From Mycobacterium sp. ITM-2016-00316 (GTDB taxonomy: Bacteria > Actinomycetota > Actinomycetes > Mycobacteriales > Mycobacteriaceae): a DNA stretch of 64,000 nt. The notes beneath the pieces are model-generated. The model ran no database searches, was not told where the DNA came from, and saw only the letters and a list, made by a program, of their open reading frames with translations. How positions within the stretch are numbered: position 1 is the stretch's first letter; every line of letters begins with the position of its first letter. Location: NCBI RefSeq assembly GCF_002968335.2, contig NZ_CP134398.1:2046001-2110000 (forward strand), given 5' to 3'. Both the position numbers and the translations under genes were made by a program. Shown here piece after piece: positions 16,504 to 28,144 of this stretch.

Positions 16504-17349
16504 ATGAGTACCGCATCTGTTCTCATACCGGCTGATGACATCGACCAGGCGACATCCGGGACACCGGGGCCGCGCTACACCCTGCTGCTGTCCACCGACC
16601 CGGCGCATATCGAGGCGGCCCAGCGCCTGCGTCACGAGGTGTTCACCTCCGAACCCGGCTTCGCCATGGCGCCCACCGGTGACGGTCTGGACGCCGACCG
16701 CTTCGACCAGTACTGCGATCACCTGCTGGTGCGCGAGGACGGCTCCGGCGAACTCGTCGGCTGCTACCGGATGCTCCCGCCGCCCGGCGCGATCGCCGCC
16801 GGAAGCCTCTACACCGCCACCGAGTTCGACGTCCACGCATTGGACGCGCTGCGTCCGTCGCTGGTCGAGATGGGCCGCGCGGTGGTGCGCGGGGATCACC
16901 GCAACGGCGGTGTCGTGCTGCTGATGTGGGCGGGCATCCTGGCCTACCTGGACCGCTGTGGCTATGACTACGTCACCGGCTGCGTGTCGGTGCCGACGCA
17001 CCCAGCCCATGAGGAGCCCGGCAGCCAGCTGCGTGGGGTCCGTGATTTCGTGCTCCGCCGCCACGGCGCCCCGCAGGAATTCACCGTGCGGCCCTACCGT
17101 CCGGTCGTCATCGACGGTCGCAGCCTCGACGAGATCGACCCGCCGGCGCGGGTCACGGTGCCCGCCCTGATGCGCGGCTACCTGCGCCTGGGCGCCCAGG
17201 TGTGCGGCGAACCCGCCCACGATCCCGATTTCGGCGTCGGCGACTTCCCGGCGCTGCTCGACAAGCGCCACGCCGATGTCCGCTACCTGAAGCGGCTGCG
17301 CTCGGTGTCCCAAGCCGCCGACGCCACCGAAAGCGAGACTCCAGCATGA
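16504..17349 (+). CDS. OlsB-like GNAT N-acyltransferase (Rv3027c-like)
   Basis: A 281-residue GNAT protein of the ornithine-acyl-ACP acyltransferase/hemolysin group. AAQRLRHEVFTSEPGF, DADRFDQYCDHLLVRED and LVGCYRMLPP match the family pattern R-x-x-V-F, D-x-D-x-D-H-L-L-V and V-G-x-Y-R-L. The stop codon overlaps the start of the PlsC-like acyltransferase (ATGA), the same order as olsB-olsA operons that make ornithine lipids (N-acylation by OlsB, O-acylation by OlsA). In M. tuberculosis these two genes have also been considered with methylglucose lipopolysaccharide acylation. The amino acceptor is not known. Confidence 0.82.
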   Translation: MSTASVLIPADDIDQATSGTPGPRYTLLLSTDPAHIEAAQRLRHEVFTSEPGFAMAPTGDGLDADRFDQYCDHLLVREDGSGELVGCYRMLPPPGAIAAGSLYTATEFDVHALDALRPSLVEMGRAVVRGDHRNGGVVLLMWAGILAYLDRCGYDYVTGCVSVPTHPAHEEPGSQLRGVRDFVLRRHGAPQEFTVRPYRPVVIDGRSLDEIDPPARVTVPALMRGYLRLGAQVCGEPAHDPDFGVGDFPALLDKRHADVRYLKRLRSVSQAADATESETPA

Positions 17350-18185
17350 CCGTCGCGAGTGATCACTCCTGGCTGCCGCGGGCTTCCTGCGATGCCAGCT
17401 GCATGCACGCCGGTGCGGCCCCGCTGGGATCCCGTCCCGCGGTCTGGACCCGCACGACCCTGCGCGTCACCGGTGCCCTGCTGTTGTTCCTGGCGGTACC
17501 GCTGCTCGCGGTGCCGTTGCCGGGCCGCTCGCACCTGCAGCGCGCCTACTGCCGGCTGATGCTGCGCTGCGTCGGCGTGCGGATCACCGTCTCCGGTGGC
17601 CCCATCCGCAATCTGCGCGGCGTGCTGGTGGTCAGCGGGCACGTGTCCTGGCTGGACATCTTCAGCATCGGTGCGGTGATGCCCGGCTCGTTCGTCGCCC
17701 GCGCCGACCTGATCGACTGGCCGGCGCTCGGGGTCGTCGCCCGCATCATGAAGGTCATCCCGATCGAGCGGGAGAACCTGCGCAGGCTGCCCGCGGTGGT
17801 CAGCGCGGTGGCCGCGCGGTTGCGCAACGGACACACGGTGGTGGCGTTCCCGGAGGGCACCACCTGGTGCGGACTGGGATACGGGCAGTTCCGTCCGGCC
17901 ATGTTCCAGGCCGCCGTGGACGCAGGCCGCCCGGTGCAGCCGCTGCGGCTGAACTACCACCACCGCGACGGCAGCCCGTCGACCGTGCCCGCCTACATCG
18001 GCGAGGACACCCTGCTCGACTCGATCCGCCGGCTCGTCACGGCACGTCGCACGGTGGTGCACGTCCAGGTGCAGTCGCTGGAACTGCCGGGGCAGGACCG
18101 GCGCGACCTGGCGGCCCGGTGCGAGGCGGCGGTGCGCGGCACCGCCGGCCGCGACGTGGCGCACGGCCACATGCTGGCTGCCTGA
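17346..18185 (+). CDS. PlsC-type 1-acyl-glycerol-phosphate acyltransferase (Rv3026c-like)
   Basis: A 279-residue membrane-associated acyltransferase. The catalytic H-x4-D motif is HVSWLD at 99-104, and the acceptor-binding motif FPEGT is at 168-172. A hydrophobic anchor covers about residues 43-58 (GALLLFLAVPLLAVPL). The ATG at 17346 overlaps the GNAT stop by four bases, implying coupled translation. By analogy with OlsA it may O-acylate the product of the GNAT partner; the alternative is ordinary phosphatidic acid synthesis. Confidence 0.88.
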   Translation: MTVASDHSWLPRASCDASCMHAGAAPLGSRPAVWTRTTLRVTGALLLFLAVPLLAVPLPGRSHLQRAYCRLMLRCVGVRITVSGGPIRNLRGVLVVSGHVSWLDIFSIGAVMPGSFVARADLIDWPALGVVARIMKVIPIERENLRRLPAVVSAVAARLRNGHTVVAFPEGTTWCGLGYGQFRPAMFQAAVDAGRPVQPLRLNYHHRDGSPSTVPAYIGEDTLLDSIRRLVTARRTVVHVQVQSLELPGQDRRDLAARCEAAVRGTAGRDVAHGHMLAA

Positions 18186-18232
18186 CCTCGGCGGACGGGC
18201 GCCCCGGGCCCGGCGGCTATCCTTGATGGGCC

Positions 18233-19420
18233 ATGACAGCCGTATACCTCGATCACGCTGCCACCACCCCGATGCACCCCGTTGCCATCGAGGCGATGGT
18301 CGGCGCGCTGGCCACGGTCGGAAACGCCTCCTCGCTGCACACGTCCGGGCGCGCGGCGCGCCGGCGGATGGAGGAAGCCCGCGAGACGTTGGCAGGTCTG
18401 CTGGGCGCCCGCCCGTCCGAGGTGATCTTCACCGCCGGCGGCACCGAATCCGACAATCTGGCGGTCAAGGGCATCTACTGGGCTCGTCGGGACGCTGATC
18501 CGCGCCGTCGGCGCATCGTGACCACCCCGGTCGAGCACCACGCCGTGCTCGACGCGGTCGAGTGGCTCGTCGAGCACGAGGGCGCCGAGGTCACCTGGCT
18601 GCCCGTCGACGCCGCCGGTTCGGTGGCACCCGAGTCGCTGCGCGCGGCGCTGAGCACCCACGACGATGTTGCCCTGATCTCGATCATGTGGGCCAACAAC
18701 GAGGTCGGTACCATCATGCCGATCGCCGAATTGGCTTCAGTGGCGGCTGAATTCGAGATTCCGATGCACAGCGATGCGATCCAGGCCGTCGGGCACATCC
18801 CGGTGGCGTTCACCGAGAGCGGGCTGTCGGCGATGAGCGTGGCCGCGCACAAGTTCGGCGGCCCGACCGGTATGGGGGCGTTGGTACTGCGGCGCGACAC
18901 CGCCTGCGTGCCGATCCTGCACGGCGGCGGCCAGGAGCGTGACGTCCGTTCGGGCACACCGGATGTCGCCGCTGCGGTGGCCATGGCCGCGGCCGCCCGG
19001 GTGGCGGTGGAGGCGCTCACCGAGACCAACGCACGGGTCAGCGCCCTGCGCGACCGACTGATCGCCGGGGTGCAGGCGCGTATCGAGGACGTCGACGTCA
19101 ACGGCGCGAGCGGTGATCACCGGTTGCCCGGCAACGCGCACTTCACTTTCCGAGGCTGCGAGGGCGACGCCCTGCTGATGCTGCTCGATGCCAAGGGCGT
19201 CGAATGTTCGACCGGTTCGGCCTGCACGGCAGGAGTGGCGCAGCCCTCGCACGTGCTCGTCGCGATGGGCGCCGACCCGGCCGCCGCGCGCGGTTCGCTG
19301 CGACTCTCGTTGGGGCACACCAGTACCGACGCCGATGTAGATGTCGCCCTCGACGTGTTGCCGGCCGCGGTGGAGCGGGCCCGGCAGGCCGCGCTGGCCA
19401 GTGCGGGGACGCGACGATGA
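18233..19420 (+). CDS. iscS: Cysteine desulfurase (IscS/NifS class)
   Basis: A 395-residue PLP enzyme that removes sulfur from cysteine. The PLP lysine is K207 in [12 protein letters not shown] and the persulfide cysteine is C331 in [21 protein letters not shown] opens the protein, as usual. The gene overlaps mnmA by four bases, so its sulfur probably goes to tRNA 2-thiouridine as well as to Fe-S clusters. A TATCCT -10 box nine bases before the ATG suggests a leaderless transcript. Confidence 0.95.
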   Translation: MTAVYLDHAATTPMHPVAIEAMVGALATVGNASSLHTSGRAARRRMEEARETLAGLLGARPSEVIFTAGGTESDNLAVKGIYWARRDADPRRRRIVTTPVEHHAVLDAVEWLVEHEGAEVTWLPVDAAGSVAPESLRAALSTHDDVALISIMWANNEVGTIMPIAELASVAAEFEIPMHSDAIQAVGHIPVAFTESGLSAMSVAAHKFGGPTGMGALVLRRDTACVPILHGGGQERDVRSGTPDVAAAVAMAAAARVAVEALTETNARVSALRDRLIAGVQARIEDVDVNGASGDHRLPGNAHFTFRGCEGDALLMLLDAKGVECSTGSACTAGVAQPSHVLVAMGADPAAARGSLRLSLGHTSTDADVDVALDVLPAAVERARQAALASAGTRR

Positions 19421-20484
19421 AGGTTCTGGTCGCCATGAGCGGCGGGGTCGACTCGTCGGTGGCCGCAGCACGGATGGTGGACGCCGGCCACGACGTCGTC
19501 GGTGTGCACCTGGCGTTGTCGGCGACTCCGGGCACGTTGCGCACCGGGTCGCGGGGCTGCTGCTCCAAGGAGGATGCCGGCGATGCCCGCCGAGTCGCCG
19601 ATATTCTCGACATCCCGTTTTACGTATGGGATTTCGCGGACCGCTTCAAGGAAGAGGTGATCGACGACTTCGTCGACTCCTACGCCCGCGGCGAGACGCC
19701 CAATCCGTGCGTGAAGTGCAATGAGACCATCAAGTTCTCCGCGCTGTCGGCTCGCGCGGTGGCCCTGGGATTCGACGCCGTGGCCACCGGCCACTACGCG
19801 CGGCTGGCCGACGGGCGGCTGCGCCGCGCGGTCGATATCGACAAGGATCAGTCCTACGTGCTCGCGGTGCTGACCGCAGAGCAGCTGCGGCACGCGCTGT
19901 TCCCGATCGGTGACACGCCCAAGTCAGAAATTCGCGCCGAGGCGGCACGCCGCGGCCTGGCGGTCGCCGACAAGCCGGACAGCCATGACATCTGCTTCAT
20001 CCCGTCCGGCGACACCCGCGCCTTCCTGGGTGCCCGCATCGGGGTGCGACCGGGCGCCGTCGTCGACTCCGGTGGCGCCGTGCTCGCCGAGCATGACGGT
20101 GTGCACGGGTTCACCATCGGACAGCGCAAGGGGCTGGGTATCGCCGGACCCGGCCCCGACGGGCAGCCCCGATACGTGACGGGTATCGACGCCGCCACCG
20201 GGACGGTGCGCGTCGGCGCCGCCGATGACCTGGACGTGTCGACGCTGACGGGGGAGAAGCCCGTCTTCACCGCGGGGACCGCACCGCACGGGCCCATCGA
20301 GGGCGTGGTCCAGGTACGCGCCCACGGCGGCTTTGCCGACGCCGTCGCCGAGCTGCGCGACGGGCGGCTGATCGCCGATCTCCGCACCCCGATCCGGGGC
20401 GTGGCACCCGGGCAGACCATGGTGCTGTACCGGCCCGATCCCGCCGGCGACGAGGTCATTGCCAGCGCCACTGTCACCCGCTGA
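19417..20484 (+). CDS. mnmA: tRNA 2-thiouridylase MnmA
   Basis: A 355-residue enzyme that thiolates U34 of tRNA-Glu, -Gln and -Lys. The PP-loop SGGVDSS is at 8-14. The catalytic cysteines are C101 in NPCVKCN and C193 in [25 protein letters not shown] is the family C-terminal signature. The start overlaps the iscS stop (ATGA). The partner tRNAs for Gln and Glu are encoded in this same window at 59.2-59.4 kb. Confidence 0.96.
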   Translation: MKVLVAMSGGVDSSVAAARMVDAGHDVVGVHLALSATPGTLRTGSRGCCSKEDAGDARRVADILDIPFYVWDFADRFKEEVIDDFVDSYARGETPNPCVKCNETIKFSALSARAVALGFDAVATGHYARLADGRLRRAVDIDKDQSYVLAVLTAEQLRHALFPIGDTPKSEIRAEAARRGLAVADKPDSHDICFIPSGDTRAFLGARIGVRPGAVVDSGGAVLAEHDGVHGFTIGQRKGLGIAGPGPDGQPRYVTGIDAATGTVRVGAADDLDVSTLTGEKPVFTAGTAPHGPIEGVVQVRAHGGFADAVAELRDGRLIADLRTPIRGVAPGQTMVLYRPDPAGDEVIASATVTR

Positions 20485-20509
20485 CCGCGCGATCGAATAC
20501 GGTTGGCCG

Positions 20510-21519
20510 ATGAGTGTTTTCGCCGCCGCCACCGGCATCGGATCGTGGCCGGGTGAGTCGGCCCGCGAGGCCGCCGAGATCGTCATCGGGGAACTGCACA
20601 CCCTGCCGCACCTCGTCGAGTTGCCCAACCGCGGTGTCGGCGCGGACCTGATCGGGCGTACCGGCGCGCTGCTGGTGGATATCGGTTTCGACACGGTGGC
20701 CCGGGCCTACCGGATCGCGCCGGGCCGCAGTTCGGTGCTGCGCCGCGCGGTGAGCATGCTCAACGAGGATCTCGACGCGCTGGAGGAGGCCTGGGAGAAG
20801 GCCGGTCTGCACGGCTCGGGCCGCACGGTGAAAGTCCAGGCCGCCGGGCCGATCACGCTCGCCGCCCAGATGGAGATGGCGAACGGGCACCGGGCCATCA
20901 CCGACAGCGGGGCGCTGCGTGATCTGGCTGAATCGCTGTCCGAAGGACTGTCGTTGCACCGGGCCGAGGTGGCGCGCCGGCTGGGCACCGAGGTCGTGGT
21001 GCAACTCGACGAACCGCTGCTTCCCGCGGCGATGCTGGGCCGACTGACCGGGGTGACCAGCTTCTCCCCGGTGAATCCGGTCGAGGAGCAGGTCGCCGCG
21101 GTGCTGCTGGACGAGTGCATCGCCAGGGTGGGCGGCGAGGTCGCGCTGCACAGCTGCGCTGCTGATCTGCCGTGGAAGCTGTTGCAGCGCAGCCAGTTAC
21201 AGGCCATCGCTATCGATGTGTCGACCCTGCAGGCGGCCGACCTGGACGGAGTCGGCGAGTTCGTGGAATCCGGGCGGACCGTTCTGCTCGGGGTGGTGCC
21301 GGGCACCGCGCAGCAACAGCAGTGGAAGCCTCAGCAGGTCGCTGCCGCGGCGGCCAAGATCACCGACCGGCTGGGCTTCCCCGCACGGTGCTGCGCGAAC
21401 GGATCGGTATCACCCCTGCCTGCGGGCTGTCCGGTGCCACCGAGGAATGGGCCCGCATCGCGATCGGCCTGGTCCAGAAGGCCGCCGACGGTGTCGAAAC
21501 CGATCCTGAAGGAATCTGA
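20510..21519 (+). pseudogene. MetE-like cobalamin-independent methionine synthase family, frameshifted
   Basis: The ATG at 20510 has a TACGGT -10 box six bases upstream. The first 290 codons encode a UROD/MetE-like protein (FAAATGIGSWPG, VQLDEPLLPAAMLG, LHSCAADLPW). At the C run 21379-21382 one base appears missing. After LGFP the expected continuation RTVLRERIGITPACGLSGAT lies in the +1 frame and ends correctly at 21519, whereas the original frame runs on as unrelated sequence to 21706. With one added C the product would be 336 residues, the normal size of the Rv3015c-like family. The metal-binding H-x-C and final C-G-L-S-G cysteine would both be present only in the repaired protein. Either a sequencing error or a recent inactivation. 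Confidence 0.8.
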
Positions 21520-21569
21520 CAAGCAAACTTCCCGGTGGCGTAAGGTGAGGGCCAAAGGTTGGGGAGCCA

Positions 21570-22325
21570 GTGAGTCAGTGCAAGCGTGTGGTGACGGCCG
21601 TTGCCGGTGCAACGGTCGCATTGACGCTGGTCATCGCACCTGGCGCTGTCGCTACCGCCGACCCGGGACACCGCGGATCGGCCTCCGCCGATTCCGATCG
21701 CCGTGACGACTCGAGTAGACGTGGCGGCGAAAGCTCCCGGAGCATTGTCCCCAGCAACGACGTCGCCGGCAACGGATCGCGTGATGACAGTGCAGGCGGT
21801 ACTCAGCAGAGCAGCGCCAACGCGGACGCGTCGTCGAGCGAGCGGAGCAGGCCGTCGGTGACCACCGCCGACAGCGCGCGCACGGTGCGCACCGCCAGAA
21901 CCGCGCGAACCGCCGATGACGTCAGGACCGGTGGTTCCGGATTGCGTCCGGCAGCGCCCGTCGCGCCCACTGACGTCGACCCACCGGTGCTCGCGCCCAC
22001 TGCCAGCGCGGCCCGACCGCCGGCGTCGCCACCGCCGTCGCGGCCGGCGCCGGTGAACTCGCCGGCCGAGGTGCGCGCACCGCAGCCGGTGGCTCCGGTG
22101 CCGGCGCCGATCACGGCACCGGTCGCGGGGCTGCCGGTGGCCGATATGGGCTTGTCGGTGTTGCCCATCGGATCTGACCCGCGCCCCGGCCAGCCGATGA
22201 CCTCACTGTTCGGCATCCTCGGTCTGTTGCTGATCCCGCTGGCCGGCGCTGCGCTGGGCTACCGGCAGGCGCGCGCAGCGCGCGCCCTACCGCCCGCCCG
22301 GACAAGCGGGCTACCGCCCGCGTAG
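21570..22325 (+). CDS. Secreted Ala/Pro/Ser-rich protein with C-terminal membrane anchor
   Basis: A 251-residue protein of unknown function. Residues 1-31 form a signal peptide (hydrophobic AVAGATVALTLVIAPGAVA, then TADPG). The middle is low-complexity: Ser/Asp/Arg-rich to about 85, then RTVRTARTARTADDVRT, then Pro/Ala-rich to about 185. MTSLFGILGLLLIPLAGAAL near 211-230 is a transmembrane anchor followed by a basic tail, so the body should sit outside the membrane. The GTG start is supported by a TAAGGT -10 box at 21541-21546. Its last 15 bases overlap the convergent ligase gene. Confidence 0.7.
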   Translation: MSQCKRVVTAVAGATVALTLVIAPGAVATADPGHRGSASADSDRRDDSSRRGGESSRSIVPSNDVAGNGSRDDSAGGTQQSSANADASSSERSRPSVTTADSARTVRTARTARTADDVRTGGSGLRPAAPVAPTDVDPPVLAPTASAARPPASPPPSRPAPVNSPAEVRAPQPVAPVPAPITAPVAGLPVADMGLSVLPIGSDPRPGQPMTSLFGILGLLLIPLAGAALGYRQARAARALPPARTSGLPPA

Positions 22326-23921
22326 ATCCTTGCGCAGGATCTTGCCGGCCGCCGACTTCGGGATGGCATCGATGAACGCCACCTGACGGACCTTCTTGTA
22401 CGGCGCGACCTGGCCGGCGACGAACTCCATCACCGCATCCTCGCTGAGCTCGGTGTCGGGCTGGCGCACCACGAACGCCTTGGGCACCTCTTCACCGGAT
22501 TCCTGCTCGATCACCCCGATGACGGCGGCGTCGGCGATCGAGGGATGGCCCAGCAGCACGGCCTCCAGTTCGGCGGGCGGCACCTGATAGCCCTTGTACT
22601 TGATGAGCTCTTTGAGCCGGTCGACGATGAACACGCAGCCGGTCGGGTCGACGCGGGCGAGGTCACCGGTATGCAGGAAACCGTCGTCGTCGATGGTGTC
22701 GCGGGTCGCGGTGTCGTTGCCCAGGTAGCCGACCATCACATTGGGCCCTTTGAACCAGAGTTCCCCGGTCTCGCTCAGCCCGTTCTCGGGCAGCCCGATC
22801 TCCTTGCCGGTGGCCGGGTCGACGAGTTTGGACACCGCATTGGGCACGGTCCACCCGCACGAGCTGACCGGTGCCGCCGCCCCGACCAGTTCGGCACCGC
22901 CGTCGAACGGCGTGATGTGGCTGACCGGGCTCAGCTCGCTCATCCCGTAGCCCTGCACCAGCGCACAGCCCAGGCGCGCGGTGACGGCGCGGCCGAGTTC
23001 CTCGTCCAGCGGCGCGGCACCGGACATGATGGCGCGCAGCGAGGACAGGTCGTAGTCGTCGATGAGCGGATGCTTGGCCAGCGCCACCGCGACCGGCGGG
23101 GCGATGAAGGCGTGCGTGCACTTGCGATCGGCGATATTGGCCAGGAACTCGGTCAGGTCGAAGCCGGGCATGATAACCAGCTGAGCGCGGGCGTGCAGCG
23201 CGGCGTTGAGCAGGACCGTCATCCCGTAGATGTGGAAGAACGGGAGGACGGCCAGGATGACATCACCGGAGGTCATGCCCTGCAGCGGGCGGATCTGCGC
23301 GACATTGGCCACCAGATTGCGGTGCGTCAGCATCACGCCCTTGGGGTTGCCGGTGGTCCCCGAGCTGTAGGGCAGCACGGCCAGATGGGTGGCCGGATCG
23401 AAGCTGACCTGCGGTGCCGGGTGGGCCGGGGCCAGCAAGTCCTCGGCGTTGGGGTGCCCGTCGGTGTCGGCGCCCGGGCCGTCGAGCACGACGACCGACG
23501 ATTCGTCGAGGCCCGCTGCGAGCGCGCCCTCCAGTGCCTGCGGTTTCAGCGCTGAGACCGTCACCAGCAGGGCGGCCTTGGAGTCGGTGAGCTGCTTGGT
23601 GATGTCCTTGGCGGTGAACAGCGCATTGATGGTGGTGGCGGTGGCACCGGCACGCAGGATGCCATGGAAGGCGACGGCGAAGGCCGAGCTGTTGGGGGCC
23701 AGCAGGCCGACCACGTCACCGGGGCCGAGTCCGCGCGCGGCGAGCGCCCCGGCGAACGCGTCGATCCGGTCGATCATCTGGCGGTAGGTGGTGGTGTTGC
23801 CGGTTTTGGCGTCCAGCAGCGCGACCTGTTCTGCCACTGCGGGATCGATGTCTGCGAACAGGTACTCGTAGACGTTTGATGAGGGAATCTGGACCTTGGG
23901 AAACGGGCTTTCGATACTCAT
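22311..23921 (-). CDS. AMP-dependent acyl-CoA synthetase, 4-coumarate-CoA ligase-like
   Basis: A 536-residue ANL-superfamily ligase. The P-loop is YSSGTTGNPKGVMLTH and the core includes VQGYGMSELSPVSHI, GELWFKGPNVMVGYLGN, HTGDLARVDPTGCVFIVDR and the A8-hinge region RLKELIKYKGYQVPPAELE. The catalytic lysine is in SAAGKILRKDLRGR at the C-terminus. The similarity is to 4-coumarate/aryl or medium-chain acyl-CoA ligases; the substrate cannot be read off. The start MSIESPFPKVQ at 23921 is preferred over an upstream ATG 11 codons away. The gene is divergent from an epoxide-hydrolase-like gene. Confidence 0.88.
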   Translation of the reverse strand: MSIESPFPKVQIPSSNVYEYLFADIDPAVAEQVALLDAKTGNTTTYRQMIDRIDAFAGALAARGLGPGDVVGLLAPNSSAFAVAFHGILRAGATATTINALFTAKDITKQLTDSKAALLVTVSALKPQALEGALAAGLDESSVVVLDGPGADTDGHPNAEDLLAPAHPAPQVSFDPATHLAVLPYSSGTTGNPKGVMLTHRNLVANVAQIRPLQGMTSGDVILAVLPFFHIYGMTVLLNAALHARAQLVIMPGFDLTEFLANIADRKCTHAFIAPPVAVALAKHPLIDDYDLSSLRAIMSGAAPLDEELGRAVTARLGCALVQGYGMSELSPVSHITPFDGGAELVGAAAPVSSCGWTVPNAVSKLVDPATGKEIGLPENGLSETGELWFKGPNVMVGYLGNDTATRDTIDDDGFLHTGDLARVDPTGCVFIVDRLKELIKYKGYQVPPAELEAVLLGHPSIADAAVIGVIEQESGEEVPKAFVVRQPDTELSEDAVMEFVAGQVAPYKKVRQVAFIDAIPKSAAGKILRKDLRGR

Positions 23922-23982
23922 GGTGCTGCCCATCGAACCACGCCTTCGCGGCAAATGTGGGCAACCTTCGAAGCCGACGTGT

Positions 23983-24003
23983 TACCAGCGGTACTGCATA
24001 CCG
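23983..24003. promoter_or_regulatory. TACC/GGTA inverted repeats between ligase and hydrolase genes
   Basis: TACC-AGC-GGTA (23983-23993) and CGGTA-CTGCA-TACCG (23989-24003) overlap in the 94-base gap between the divergent genes, just upstream of a TAGATT -10 box (24004-24009) for the hydrolase. Such a layout could be an operator for both. No regulator gene is adjacent. Confidence 0.35.
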
Positions 24004-24015
24004 TAGATTGTCGCC

Positions 24016-24903
24016 ATGGACAACCCGCCCGATCTCCCCGGCGTGCAACACCGCTTTGTCGATCTCGGTCGCGGCGTGACGATTCACGTCGCCGACGCCG
24101 GCCCGGCCGACGGTCCGCCGGTCATGCTGGTGCACGGTTTCCCGCAGAACTGGTGGGAATGGCACGAGCTCATCGGCCCGCTCGCCGCGGACGGATACCG
24201 GGTGCTGTGCCCGGATCTGCGCGGGGCGGGGTGGAGCTCGGCGCCCCGGGACCGCTACCGCAAGAACGATATGGCCGACGATCTGGCCGCGGTGTGTGAC
24301 CGGCTCGGCGTGGGTCCGGTCAAACTCGTCGCCCACGACTGGGGCGGCCCGGTGGCCACCATCTTCATGTTGCGCCATCCCGAGAAGGTCGCGGCCTTCA
24401 TGGGCCTGAACACCGCGGTGCCGTGGCTCAAGCACGACCGCGAGGCACTGATCAACGTCTGGCGCATGTGGTACCAGATCCCGATGATGCTGCCGGTGAT
24501 CGGCCCGAAGGTGATCGCCGACCCGAAGGCGCGGTTCTTCCGGTTCCTGGGCTCCTGGGTGGGCGGCGATTTCCAGACGCCGGACGAGGACATCGCGTTC
24601 TACGTCGCCTGCATGCGCCGACCGGGCTACGCCGAAGCGGGCTCACGCTGGTACCGGACCTTCCAGACCCGCGAGGCCGCGCGCTGGATGCGCGGGGAAT
24701 TCGATAATCACCACGTGTCGATCCCGGTGCGCTGGCTGCACGGCACCGACGACTCGGTGCTCACCCCGGAACTGCTGCGGGTGCTGCCCGAGCACTGTTC
24801 GGATTTCGAGCTCGAACTGGTTCCCGGCGTCGGGCACTGGATTGTCGAGCAGCGCCCAGAGCTGGTGCTGGACCGGCTGCGCACGTTCCTGAAGACCACC
24901 TAG
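24016..24903 (+). CDS. Alpha/beta hydrolase, epoxide-hydrolase-like
   Basis: A 295-residue alpha/beta hydrolase. HGFPQNWWEWH is the oxyanion-loop HGXP motif, and the nucleophile is an Asp in HDWGG, as in epoxide hydrolases and haloalkane dehalogenases. The acid Asp is likely in DDSVLTPE and the base His in VPGVGHWIVEQ. A cap region (about 140-215) contains YQIPMMLPVIG. Mycobacterial Eph proteins share these features. The ATG is preceded by TAGATT six bases away, so the message is leaderless. Whether the substrate is an epoxide or ester is open. Confidence 0.85.
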   Translation: MDNPPDLPGVQHRFVDLGRGVTIHVADAGPADGPPVMLVHGFPQNWWEWHELIGPLAADGYRVLCPDLRGAGWSSAPRDRYRKNDMADDLAAVCDRLGVGPVKLVAHDWGGPVATIFMLRHPEKVAAFMGLNTAVPWLKHDREALINVWRMWYQIPMMLPVIGPKVIADPKARFFRFLGSWVGGDFQTPDEDIAFYVACMRRPGYAEAGSRWYRTFQTREAARWMRGEFDNHHVSIPVRWLHGTDDSVLTPELLRVLPEHCSDFELELVPGVGHWIVEQRPELVLDRLRTFLKTT

Positions 24904-24944
24904 GCCGACGGCGAATCTCGCCGTTCTGCAGTCGGTGTCACCAA

Positions 24945-25358
24945 CTACCGCTCGTCGAGCTGTGTGATCAGCTTCTTCGACGCCACCAACCGGAACGACG
25001 CGTCGAGCAACTCGGCGACCTCATCCCAGTCGACCGCCGCGGCGGTCAGGTCCAGGCCCATCCAGCCGAACGGGCCCATATAGGCGGGGAAGAAGAACCG
25101 GTCGTCCTGCTCGAGGGACCGGCGGTCGGAGTCGTCGACCTTCACCAGCAGCGCGTGCGGAAAGGCGACCATCTCGCCGGCCGCCTTCAGGTTGCCGCCG
25201 TACATGGCGAACATCTTCGGTGCGCAGAACACCGGTCGGCCCCACGAGACCTTCTCGAAGGCTGCCGGAAAGCCGAGCGCCAGCCCGCGTAGCTCGGCGA
25301 GCCCGAAGTCGTCGTCGGAGAACATGATCGGGTGCGGCACGGGTAGCAGTCTATCCAT
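24945..25358 (-). CDS. MmcQ/YjbR-family protein
   Basis: A 137-residue protein. LRGLALGFPAAFEKVSWGRPVF, shortened to its G-F-P-x8-W-G-R-P core, and MFAMYGGNL, PYMGPFGWMGLDL and ASKKLI match the YjbR/MmcQ (CyaY-like) fold. The family is described as DNA-binding in some annotations but has no firmly assigned role. An alternative start at Met12 would remove a short proline-containing leader. It is divergent from the methyltransferase and shares the promoter region with an IdeR-like box. Confidence 0.82.
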   Translation of the reverse strand: MDRLLPVPHPIMFSDDDFGLAELRGLALGFPAAFEKVSWGRPVFCAPKMFAMYGGNLKAAGEMVAFPHALLVKVDDSDRRSLEQDDRFFFPAYMGPFGWMGLDLTAAAVDWDEVAELLDASFRLVASKKLITQLDER

Positions 25359-25370
25359 GCCACCTATCGA

Positions 25371-25389
25371 TTAGGCTACCCTTACTTTC
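25371..25389. promoter_or_regulatory. IdeR/DtxR-like iron box overlapping a -10 element
   Basis: Read on the minus strand, GAAAGTAAGGGTAGCCTAA matches the mycobacterial iron-box consensus (TTAGGTTAGSCTAACCTAA) at 14 of 19 positions by my alignment. The right half, AGCCTAA, is nearly perfect. It overlaps TACCCT, a possible -10 box (25377-25382) for the methyltransferase gene at 25410. Repression by iron-loaded IdeR would fit. Confidence 0.5.
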
Positions 25390-25409
25390 GCAGGTGAGGA
25401 GGGGTCATT

Positions 25410-28143
<2,734 letters not shown>

Positions 28144-28144
28144 T

